Source of the DNA: an uncultured Lachnospiraceae bacterium
Lineage (GTDB): Bacteria > Bacillota > Clostridia > Lachnospirales > Lachnospiraceae
Direction: 5' to 3'
NCBI GenBank assembly: GCA_910578475.1
Contig: CAJTRK010000002.1
Coordinates: forward strand, 1-64,000
Length of the DNA: 64,000 nucleotides
Below are positions 33,849 through 42,108 of this stretch, one piece after another. Position numbers and translations under genes: made by a program. Positions within the stretch are counted from its first letter, which is position 1, and the number at the start of each line of letters is the position of its first letter. The notes under the pieces are model-generated. The model worked only from the letters and a program-made list of their open reading frames with translations, did not search any database and was not told where the DNA came from.

Positions 33849-33998
33849 TAGTTTATCATCTATCAGTTCTTTGAATAATCGTTCTTCGTATATTCTTTCT
33901 AAGAATATCACTTTCTGAATGATATCTGTATTCTGTTTCAGATTCCCACTATTCAAAAACGATGGTCCCACCAACATGATAAAAAGGAGAATAAGAGC

Positions 33999-35057
33999 GT
34001 GAGAAAAAAATTAATGAAGTGCATTGTGGCAGCGGCTGCGGCGTCTGCCTGTATGGTTTCCGTTGTTTTGCCGGTGTCGGCGGATTCGTCTTTGAAAAGC
34101 AGGGGAAATCTAATCTATGAAGACGGCGCGGTCTCATTTTATGCGTCAGATTTTGCATATCTTTATGCGGAAGCGGACGGGGTATGGAGAGGGCAGGAAT
34201 TGGCACAATTACCCGAAGCGAAGGCGGAAGGCTTGTCCAGAAAAGAGAATATCCGTTCCCAGGGTGTATTGAATTATGGTGACGGAGCGGTCATTTTGGA
34301 TTCTTCCGATTTTATCCGGCTGGCAGAACAATTGGACGGACTGGATGCCGCGTATCGGAGCAGCACGGAAAATGCGATAGAGGCTTTGAACAAGATTGGA
34401 ACGTATTTTACGAAGGACGGTTCCATAACCCATGAATCGGAGGAAGCAGATACCGGAGAAGATGCGATGAAGCTGCCTTATCAAAAAATCTGTGAGGGAA
34501 TTTTGCAGTCTCAGTCGGTAGCGCATTTGAAAGACCGGGAAATTAACGCAGCCATGCCGGACAGTCTGAGCAGAGGAACGGCTGCCTGGGTTGACGGAAT
34601 ATTGGTGGTCGGAAACGGCGCGGATAACGACGCTCATTATGACAAAGGCTATAAGAGCGGAGAAGAGGCCGGGTATCAGACGGGATATGCCGCGGGCATA
34701 AAAGAAGCCGAAACGAATGTCAATACTTCGTCGGCCAGCTACCAGGAAGGCTATGCAAAAGGCAAAGCGGACTCCGCGCCGGTCGTTCTTACCGGGACGA
34801 TTGCCGATTTTGAAGCGACTGCCGAAAAGCTGAAAGGCAGCGTGCAGATTCCGGCGGGACTGAGCTATGTATGCGCCGGTATGAATGTGTCGGAGTGCGT
34901 GGCGTACGTTTATCCGGACGTCAACAGCTGGAAAACAGGCGCCAGCTGGAGTTACGACCGTGAAACGGGACTGGTAAACTTCGTTTTTCATATCGGAGGC
35001 GAAAAACATCCGTCTTCCAATCCTGTTTTGGACTATACCATCATGTATATTCCATAA
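33999..35057 (+). CDS. Secreted protein of unknown function beside sortase B
   Basis: 352 residues from GTG 33999, with AAAAAGGAG upstream. A typical signal peptide (MRKKLMKCIVAAAAASACMV.. PVSA-D) predicts export. Residues 35-60 and 88-113 are an internal duplication (GNLIYEDGAVSFYASDFAYL and GVLNYGDGAVILDSSDFIRL). Residues 215-255 hold repeated GY motifs (YDKGYKSGEEAGYQTGYAAG, YQEGYAKGKA). No sorting motif or C-terminal anchor is visible, so it is probably secreted or retained non-covalently. The function is not recognised. It lies 111 bp before srtB, which has its own promoter. Confidence 0.75.
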   Translation: MRKKLMKCIVAAAAASACMVSVVLPVSADSSLKSRGNLIYEDGAVSFYASDFAYLYAEADGVWRGQELAQLPEAKAEGLSRKENIRSQGVLNYGDGAVILDSSDFIRLAEQLDGLDAAYRSSTENAIEALNKIGTYFTKDGSITHESEEADTGEDAMKLPYQKICEGILQSQSVAHLKDREINAAMPDSLSRGTAAWVDGILVVGNGADNDAHYDKGYKSGEEAGYQTGYAAGIKEAETNVNTSSASYQEGYAKGKADSAPVVLTGTIADFEATAEKLKGSVQIPAGLSYVCAGMNVSECVAYVYPDVNSWKTGASWSYDRETGLVNFVFHIGGEKHPSSNPVLDYTIMYIP

Positions 35058-35084
35058 GCATTCCTGCAACATGTATATTCTATA
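35044..35084 (+). repeat. Short direct repeat of the ORF end
   Basis: ATGTATATTCCATAAG, containing the stop of the secreted-protein gene, is followed 29 bp later by ATGTATATTCTATAAG. One base differs. The second copy encodes MYIL plus a stop and may be a leftover of a tail duplication or slippage. Confidence 0.5.
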
Positions 35085-35099
35085 AGTAATCCGGCTCTA

Positions 35100-35128
35100 T
35101 TGATAAGAGGCCTTTAAAATGATATAAT
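35100..35128 (+). promoter_or_regulatory. Probable srtB promoter
   Basis: TTGATA (35100-35105), 17-bp spacer, consensus TATAAT (35123-35128). The srtB start is 41 bp downstream with AAAGGAG. Confidence 0.7.
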
Positions 35129-35168
35129 CAGATGCGAAAATGTTCAGCATAAAGGAGTTGCTCTGACT

Positions 35169-36338
35169 ATGGCAGATTATACCGTTGCGGGAAGAACGTT
35201 CCGGACGCAGTCTGATTATAAAGCAGCGCTGCGGGACCAGGCGCAGATAGATGCAATTAAGGGAAAAATCAATATGGAACAGCCGGGCGAAGTAATTCGT
35301 CTGGCTGCGGATTTAAAAGCCGGAAAATACCAGCTGACGACGTTAGTCGGAAGGGATTTTAAAGATGAGATACAGGAGCTGGCGGAGAAATACAGGAAAC
35401 AGGGCTATACCAAAGACAGCAAAGTAAAGCTCACAAAACAGCAAAAGAAGCTTTCCGGAAGCGGGAAAACATCCCAGAAGAATAAAACGAAGAAAGTATC
35501 GCTAGACGATTACGATGCAAAAATGCAGAAAGAAATCAAAGCGGTTTTGAAAAAGAAAGAAAGGAACCGAAAGCTGATTGTTGTGCTTTGCAGCATAATC
35601 GCGCTCGGCTGCTTTGGTTATTACGGCATATATTATTATACCGCGGATAAAACACAGTCAGACTATAATGACCTGGCCGATTTAAAGGGCAGTACGTCGC
35701 TGTCTTCAGGAGCGCCGGGCGTTACGATTCATTATACGGACGAAGAAGAAATAGAGCTCAAAGTGCTGGAAGAATATGAGACACTGTATAATAAAAACAG
35801 GCGTCTGATTGGCTGGCTGAAAATCGAAGATACCAATATCGATTATCCGGTATTGCAGACAACGGATAATATATATTATCTGGACCACAATTTTGAGCAG
35901 GAATATGATAAAAACGGAAGTCTTTTTCTGGATGCGGCATGCGATATTGTACACAGGAATACCAACCTGATTATATACGGACATCATATGCGTTCCGGAA
36001 AAATGTTCGGGAACCTGAATAAGTACAGCAGCGAAAGCTATTATAAGGAGCATCCGTATATCCAGTTCGATACAATTTATGAAAAAGGAACCTATCAGGT
36101 GATGTATGTGTTCCGCTCCAAAATTTATAATGAGGATGAAATCGTGTTTAAATATTATCAGTTTTTTGATGCGGTTTCCGAGAAAGAATTTGACTCCAAT
36201 ATGCAGGAAATGGCGGCCATCTCATTATATGACACAGGTGTCAGAGCAGGCTTTGGAGATGAATTGCTGACCCTGTCCACCTGTGATAACTCCGAGGCGG
36301 ATGGGAGATTTGTTGTTGTTGCCAAGAGAATTGAGTAA
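35169..36338 (+). CDS. Class B sortase with N-terminal cytoplasmic extension
   Basis: 389 residues. A soluble basic N-terminal region of about 135 residues is followed by one membrane helix (about 137-160), a linker and the sortase barrel. Catalytic triad: H272 in YGHHM, C372 in TLSTCDNS, R387 in AKRIE. Class B members have the extra helix region seen between YGHHM and the cysteine (MFGNLNKYSSESYY..). Most class B sortases start almost directly with the membrane helix, so the long cytoplasmic extension is unusual. The two downstream LRR proteins carry [ST]PxTG sorting signals and are likely substrates, matching (S/N/P)PxTG recognition reported for C. difficile SrtB. Confidence 0.92.
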   Translation: MADYTVAGRTFRTQSDYKAALRDQAQIDAIKGKINMEQPGEVIRLAADLKAGKYQLTTLVGRDFKDEIQELAEKYRKQGYTKDSKVKLTKQQKKLSGSGKTSQKNKTKKVSLDDYDAKMQKEIKAVLKKKERNRKLIVVLCSIIALGCFGYYGIYYYTADKTQSDYNDLADLKGSTSLSSGAPGVTIHYTDEEEIELKVLEEYETLYNKNRRLIGWLKIEDTNIDYPVLQTTDNIYYLDHNFEQEYDKNGSLFLDAACDIVHRNTNLIIYGHHMRSGKMFGNLNKYSSESYYKEHPYIQFDTIYEKGTYQVMYVFRSKIYNEDEIVFKYYQFFDAVSEKEFDSNMQEMAAISLYDTGVRAGFGDELLTLSTCDNSEADGRFVVVAKRIE

Positions 36339-36378
36339 AAATATCATGATATAGACAGAAAAGAATCTTTTCTGCGAT

Positions 36379-36402
36379 GGCAATACCAGATATGGTATTG
36401 CC
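36379..36402 (+). terminator. Hairpin after srtB
   Basis: GGCAATACC-AGATAT-GGTATTGCC: perfect 9-bp stem, 41 bp after the srtB stop. It is followed by TGATTTGAC rather than a T run, so termination is plausible but weak. Confidence 0.5.
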
Positions 36403-36429
36403 TGATTTGACATTTCCCTAAAAAAATAC

Positions 36430-36457
36430 TTGCATAAATTCACAAATATAGTAAAAT
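36430..36457 (+). promoter_or_regulatory. Possible promoter and regulatory region of the LRR genes
   Basis: TTGCAT (36430-36435), 16-bp spacer, TAAAAT (36452-36457), 296 bp before the first LRR gene. Downstream, the 11-bp direct repeat TCAGACGGATA occurs at 36661-36671 and 36711-36721, exactly 50 bp apart, and TTTCCGG is repeated at 36649 and 36653-36660 region. These could be regulator sites. No gene is seen in 36339-36752. Confidence 0.4.
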
Positions 36458-36752
36458 AAAGTTGTGTATTACATATGAAAAAGGGGATTATCCTGTATAT
36501 GGTATTGGGGTGGGTACGATATAGGGGCGTGTTCTGTGAGCTGTTCTTACACTTTCTAAATAAAAATCAGGAAAAAGACTAATCAAACAGTTCGTAAATG
36601 CCGATATAATATAGTAATAATACTGCCTCGAAATTGATGCCGTTTCCGGAAAGTTTCCGGTCAGACGGATATTTTGCTGTAATCATCAGAAGAATCGAGT
36701 ATATCATATATCAGACGGATAAAAAGTGTTACTGACAGAAGGAGAGAGTGAT

Positions 36753-39700
36753 ATGTCAAAGAAGACACCGGTCAAGAAATCAAAGAGAAGATTAAAAAGG
36801 AGCGTGAGACGGAGTCTTGCGGCTGTTTTAATGATAACCGCAATCGCGGTGGCGGCGATTCCTGTACCGGAGAACGTGGCGGCGCCTGAGGGAGGAGTAT
36901 CCGCGCTGGCAGATGAAAAGAAAGATGTGCATGAAGATGCCATGTCGAATACAACGACTGGTTTTGGATACAAACCAGAGTCAGCTGTTGATTTGAGTGG
37001 GCCGTCAATACCATTGAATGTATTTAATGATGTAGATATAGAGGATATGAATATACAGGATGATGATACCGGCTCAGGAGATATTGCTACCGGAAACAAT
37101 AATAAAAATATCCCTGTTTATATGTCGCTGACCGTCAGAAATCTGGGGAACGAGGGCAGTACCGATTATGTATTATATTGGCAGTTTTTGTATTATAAAA
37201 CCAGAAATACTGACCGGTCAATAGGCGGCGTGGTCTGCCGGTATAACAATTCTTATTCAGCGGAGCAGGTGGACCTTGGATTAACGCCTGTTACGAGTTA
37301 TAAAACCGTTACACAGGAGGCGTATCAGAAATTTTGGAATACGGATGGCAATATGGCGGATACAGATGTGGTATTCGACTATTCGTTATATAAGAATGGG
37401 GTTCAGAATTCCGATGAACAGAAGATAATAGATTTCTTTGAAAAATATTTTCCAAATGAATATCGGGCCAAAGTGACGGAATTTGAACAGTATGACAAGA
37501 TGAATCCAGATACCCGACCGTCTGAAAAGCCAGGCGCATTGGTAAGAAAGCCGAAAGACCATTTGACTTCCGACCAGCAATTGCAGTATTACTGTGACTG
37601 TAATCTGGGAAGCTACGGTTCGGGTTATACCTTGCGCAGCGTGCAGGACAGCAGACCTGATAAAGAGGGGCGGGTTTATCTGGCGCATGGAGGCAAGCCT
37701 GCTGAGGGATATTCTAATGACAGTCTTGGCTTCTTGGTTGAACGGAAAAGCAATGTCCCTATGATTGCTATCGGTGGGGGAGCTCTGAAGGGTGTAGGAA
37801 ATGTTGTCAATATGACAATTCCCAGAATGATTCAGTACATAGGGGATGAAGCATTTGAAAATGCGGCGTTGCTGGAAAGTATTACGATTGCTAATGCGGC
37901 GAATATAGGAAACAGAGCATTTAAGGGATGCTCAAAGTTGGAGACGGTGAGTCTGACGCAGGGAACAAAAACTATCGGCGTTGAATGTTTTAGCAATACC
38001 GCGTTAAAATCAATTACATTGCCGATTACGGTCGAAGAAATCGGCTATGGGGCATTTGCAAACTGTCGGAATCTGCAGACTGTTGATATGAACAGTATCA
38101 ATGCAAACTGTGTCATAGGAGATTATGCTTTTTATGATGATTATGCGCTGCAGGAAATTAAGATGGAAAACGCTATGATTTCTTCCATCGGAAAAGGTGC
38201 TTTTTCGGTAGTGACAGGGTCACAGCAGTTTGGAATTACCATGCCAAAGGCCATGCAGGGTGATATAAGCGATTTTATGTTTGCGGGGCGGGTAGGACTG
38301 CAGTATGTAGTGCTTCCACAGTGGAGTCCCTTGAATACAACCCCTGTTCCCCAAATAGGAGATGCGGCTTTTCATGATTGCGCCAATCTACAGTATGTGG
38401 AGTTCCCGGCGCCCGATACACAGCCGAATTCCTGCGGATATATTTCGTATAGTCCGGATAAACTTTTTGCAGATGTTGTAAATGCAGATTTTTATGTGAA
38501 AGGCCCTTATTTGAACAATGTCGGCCAGACTGCATCACCCCGTGAGAGCACATGGACAGCGGTAACGGCAATTGAGGGTATGGCTGTGCCTTATCTGTAC
38601 AGGACCAATGGTAAGAACTATTATGAGGTTTCCCAAGGTGGATACCTGTTATGTATTGATGAAAACGGTATTTTAACCTCCTGTACATTAGTAGACAAGA
38701 CAGAACTTGAGAAAGATGGTAAATTAACCATTCCTGACCAGGTGGGTAATACAAAGGTACAGGGAATTGCCTCCGATTGCTTTAATAGTTTTGGAGAAGG
38801 AAAGCCGTTGGTTAAAACACTGGTTATCAGAGATGATTCCATATCCGTAATTAATGATTCTGCATTTGAGAACTGGCCAAACCTCTCCAAAGTATATATT
38901 GGAAATTCTGTAAACAAAATCGGAAATAATGCTTTCAAAGGATGCAAAAATCTGGTAGATGTTACGTTCGGCAGTCCTCTTGGCGGACATGAGGCATTCG
39001 TGATAGGAACCGATGCGTTTAAGACGGAAAGCCCCGAACTGACCTTCCATGGTGATATTGTGAAGGGCTATGCGCCTTTTGAATGGGCTATGTCTCCGGA
39101 TAATATCATTCAGTCTCAGGACGGCATTCGGGTATGTTATAAGAGCCTGTCTCCGTATTTCCTGACGGTAATGTATAATCCTGTTACAGAATATGTAACG
39201 TTGTTGGATTATCCGAAATATAATCAGGTAGAAAATATTTTGAATGAAGTTCATACGACGAATGGAGATTTACAGAACGGCCAGACTTATACGGAATGGC
39301 GTGAAGCAACACTGTATGCGCAGTATGCGGGCGATAATTATAGCAGTTACAGAGCCGCATTTGCTCAGGCATGGAAAGCGGCCGACGGGGATGCGGAAGC
39401 GGAAGAGGAGATTTATCAGGATAAGGCGCTTTATGGTCCCTGGGTAAAAGATGTTGCCAATTGGGAATCATGGGAGAACGGCTCGACGACACCGCCGCCA
39501 GATACATCAGGCAGCGGCGGCACAACGACATTTAATGCGATAGCGGACTTTTTCTTCGAACCTATTGTTGTCTATGCGGCGCCATCGACTCCACAGGCAT
39601 ACTATGACCGGTATCCTTATGACGTTATAGAAAACGTAACCGCTAATGACCCATACAGGGCACCTACCGCGGAAGAGGAAGCGCTCGTTAATGCGACGAA

Positions 39701-42083
39701 GAATATAGTCATACCGGCCGGCGTTGAGTCCATAGACGTATATGGTTACCGTTATAATTTGGATACGGAAGGAAATGATGCGAACCCGGCAGTTGGTAAT
39801 GCCGGAAACTATAATACTTATTTCCAGAATAAATCCTGGGATGCGGCAACGAGCAATATGTACCTTTCCAAGAAGGGCGAAAATGTTGTTCCGGGTCTGT
39901 TCAGCGGAAGCTACAAGGATTATCCGGGCAGTACCGAAAATGAATATGAGAAGGACGTGCGGGGAAATGACCTGATAGAGTCCGTAACAATGAACAGCGT
40001 TAAATATCTGCCGGATTATGCGTTTGATAACTGTGAACGTCTTAGTATGGTAGTGCTCGGGCCTGACTGTGCGGATATCGGAAAGGCTCCGTTCAGAGGA
40101 TGCACCCGTCTGCAGGCGGTTGGCGACAACGATTATTATAAGACGGAAAACGGCATTGTATATTCGGTAAATGAGGATGGTTCGTTCACAATTGAAGAAT
40201 GTCTTTCCGCGAGGGGAAATTTAGTCGGTACGTCTTATATCGATTCGACGGTAGACCCGAATATTGCAAAGGTAAGTGCAATCAAAGATGGCGCTTTTGA
40301 GGACTGTGGAAGTATTGTGCGCGTTGACTTAAGCAATACGGCAGGACTTTTGAAGATACCGGAATGCTGCTTTAAGAATTGTAAGGAGCTGATAGACGTT
40401 CGTCTGCCGGAGTCCGTAAACAGTATTCAGAGCGAAGCATTTGCAGAGGATACGCCGATTACGGTAACGATTCCGGGGCGTGAAGTCTTTATTGCGACGG
40501 ATGCTTTTATACACAATGACCAGAAGGTTATGATTAGAACCTATCCGGGCACATCGGCGCATGAATATGCGACCTATTATAAAATGGGCATCGATGATAC
40601 GCTTGGTGCAAAATGTCTCGTCACATTCCTGGATTATGACGGTACGGAGATAAAATCAGGATATGTTGAAAGCGGTTCTTATGCAGAAGTGCCGGAATTC
40701 CCGAAACGGGATAAATGGATTTATACAGGATGGCGTGCGGCGAATGGCACGGATGTCAATAAAGATAAGATTACGGAAGATACGATATTTGTTGCGCAGG
40801 GATACTCAACCGATACGATGGTAGACGGCAAATATAAAGTAGAATTCTTTGATACCATTGACTTTAAGGTGCTCAGCACGCAGTATGTTGAAGCCGGCGG
40901 AGCGGCGGTAGAGCCGAGAGTACCGGAACATGCCGGATATTCCTTTGTAGGTTGGAACGATACCTTTACAAACATTACAGGTAATAAAGCTATCTTTACC
41001 ATTTTCAATGTTGTCGGCGGTCCGGGAGGCCCGGGAGGCAGCACGAGCGGCGGAACAACGAACACGAGCGGCGGAACGACCAATACGAGCAACGGTACGA
41101 CCATCACGAGCAATCGTACGACATCGACCAGCAGCGGTACTACGAGCAATACGAGTTCGTCCTCTACATCGGCAACTTCCACATCCGGTCAGAATACAGG
41201 ATTGTATGCGGTAACGGTTATAAACGGAAGCGGAAGCGGAACTTATCCGGCGGGGTCAACTGTTTTGATTATGGCAAATGAGCCGGCAGCCGGAAAGCGG
41301 TTCAGCAAGTGGGTTGTAAATTCACAGGGCGTAACGCTGGCCAATGTCAGTACGACATTAACGACATTCGTCATGCCGTCAAATAATGTTATTATCACTG
41401 CGGAGTACATGGATGCGGCATCAGCACCCACAACAGGAACCGTCAGCACAAGACCTGCCGGCGGCACAACGGGCGACAGCGGCGGAACCAATAACAACAA
41501 TAACAATAACGGCGGAACCAGAGTGGACATTACGAAGCCGGGCATTAATAACAAAGATTTGGCAACGGCGAATGTAAACGGTTCTACGGATAACTTTATT
41601 GTAAAGATTTCCGAGACGCCGGAGGCTACACAGGCGGTTATGAATGCGTTGAATAATAAGTATGGAAGCCTTGACAGTATTTTGTATTACGCGATGGATA
41701 TCAGTCTGTATGATTCCACCGGAACGACGAAGATTACGGATACGACGGGTCTGACGGTAGATATCACAATACCGCTTCCGGATGCATTGATTACTTATGG
41801 CGGTAATAATATGATGGGAGCCGTAGTTTCCGACCAGATGGAGGATTTGGCAGCCAGATTTACAACGATTAACGGTGTGCCTTGTATCAGCTTTACGGCA
41901 ACGCACTTCTCGCCGTATACGATTTATGTCAATACACAGAATCTGTCGGAGGGTCTGTTGGATACGACACCGAAGACCGGCGACCCGATTCATCCGAAGT
42001 GGTTCCTGTCACTTGGCCTCGCATGTATGTCTGTCATACTCTTTATGAAGAGGGACAGAAAACCAAAGGTCAAAACAGCATAA
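36753..42083 (+). CDS. Giant BspA-like leucine-rich-repeat surface protein
   Basis: 1,776 residues from ATG 36753 (MSKKTPVKK), with AAGGAGAG upstream; a GTG nine codons earlier lies before the ribosome site. A basic signal peptide (about 1-50) ends near VPENVAA. LRR_5 (BspA/TpLRR) blocks with IGDEAFENA, IGNRAFKGC and IGYGAFANC patterns lie at about 350-575, 665-765 and 1070-1250. Two InlB-type B repeats (about 1288-1410) follow, then a Ser/Thr/Gly linker (1420-1482), a bacterial repeat domain (1485-1555) and a C-terminal beta domain. The sorting signal is TPKTG at 1739-1743, then HPKWFL, hydrophobic tail and KRDRK. Likely adhesin anchored by the adjacent sortase. Confidence 0.92.
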   Translation: MSKKTPVKKSKRRLKRSVRRSLAAVLMITAIAVAAIPVPENVAAPEGGVSALADEKKDVHEDAMSNTTTGFGYKPESAVDLSGPSIPLNVFNDVDIEDMNIQDDDTGSGDIATGNNNKNIPVYMSLTVRNLGNEGSTDYVLYWQFLYYKTRNTDRSIGGVVCRYNNSYSAEQVDLGLTPVTSYKTVTQEAYQKFWNTDGNMADTDVVFDYSLYKNGVQNSDEQKIIDFFEKYFPNEYRAKVTEFEQYDKMNPDTRPSEKPGALVRKPKDHLTSDQQLQYYCDCNLGSYGSGYTLRSVQDSRPDKEGRVYLAHGGKPAEGYSNDSLGFLVERKSNVPMIAIGGGALKGVGNVVNMTIPRMIQYIGDEAFENAALLESITIANAANIGNRAFKGCSKLETVSLTQGTKTIGVECFSNTALKSITLPITVEEIGYGAFANCRNLQTVDMNSINANCVIGDYAFYDDYALQEIKMENAMISSIGKGAFSVVTGSQQFGITMPKAMQGDISDFMFAGRVGLQYVVLPQWSPLNTTPVPQIGDAAFHDCANLQYVEFPAPDTQPNSCGYISYSPDKLFADVVNADFYVKGPYLNNVGQTASPRESTWTAVTAIEGMAVPYLYRTNGKNYYEVSQGGYLLCIDENGILTSCTLVDKTELEKDGKLTIPDQVGNTKVQGIASDCFNSFGEGKPLVKTLVIRDDSISVINDSAFENWPNLSKVYIGNSVNKIGNNAFKGCKNLVDVTFGSPLGGHEAFVIGTDAFKTESPELTFHGDIVKGYAPFEWAMSPDNIIQSQDGIRVCYKSLSPYFLTVMYNPVTEYVTLLDYPKYNQVENILNEVHTTNGDLQNGQTYTEWREATLYAQYAGDNYSSYRAAFAQAWKAADGDAEAEEEIYQDKALYGPWVKDVANWESWENGSTTPPPDTSGSGGTTTFNAIADFFFEPIVVYAAPSTPQAYYDRYPYDVIENVTANDPYRAPTAEEEALVNATKNIVIPAGVESIDVYGYRYNLDTEGNDANPAVGNAGNYNTYFQNKSWDAATSNMYLSKKGENVVPGLFSGSYKDYPGSTENEYEKDVRGNDLIESVTMNSVKYLPDYAFDNCERLSMVVLGPDCADIGKAPFRGCTRLQAVGDNDYYKTENGIVYSVNEDGSFTIEECLSARGNLVGTSYIDSTVDPNIAKVSAIKDGAFEDCGSIVRVDLSNTAGLLKIPECCFKNCKELIDVRLPESVNSIQSEAFAEDTPITVTIPGREVFIATDAFIHNDQKVMIRTYPGTSAHEYATYYKMGIDDTLGAKCLVTFLDYDGTEIKSGYVESGSYAEVPEFPKRDKWIYTGWRAANGTDVNKDKITEDTIFVAQGYSTDTMVDGKYKVEFFDTIDFKVLSTQYVEAGGAAVEPRVPEHAGYSFVGWNDTFTNITGNKAIFTIFNVVGGPGGPGGSTSGGTTNTSGGTTNTSNGTTITSNRTTSTSSGTTSNTSSSSTSATSTSGQNTGLYAVTVINGSGSGTYPAGSTVLIMANEPAAGKRFSKWVVNSQGVTLANVSTTLTTFVMPSNNVIITAEYMDAASAPTTGTVSTRPAGGTTGDSGGTNNNNNNNGGTRVDITKPGINNKDLATANVNGSTDNFIVKISETPEATQAVMNALNNKYGSLDSILYYAMDISLYDSTGTTKITDTTGLTVDITIPLPDALITYGGNNMMGAVVSDQMEDLAARFTTINGVPCISFTATHFSPYTIYVNTQNLSEGLLDTTPKTGDPIHPKWFLSLGLACMSVILFMKRDRKPKVKTA

Positions 42084-42108
42084 CAGATGATTCCTGGGAG
42101 AGCGTCCT

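Noticed and set aside
41040..41200. Short repeats resembling a CRISPR array in the first LRR gene
   Set aside because: They encode a Ser/Thr/Gly linker in frame, have no constant repeat length and no unique spacers.
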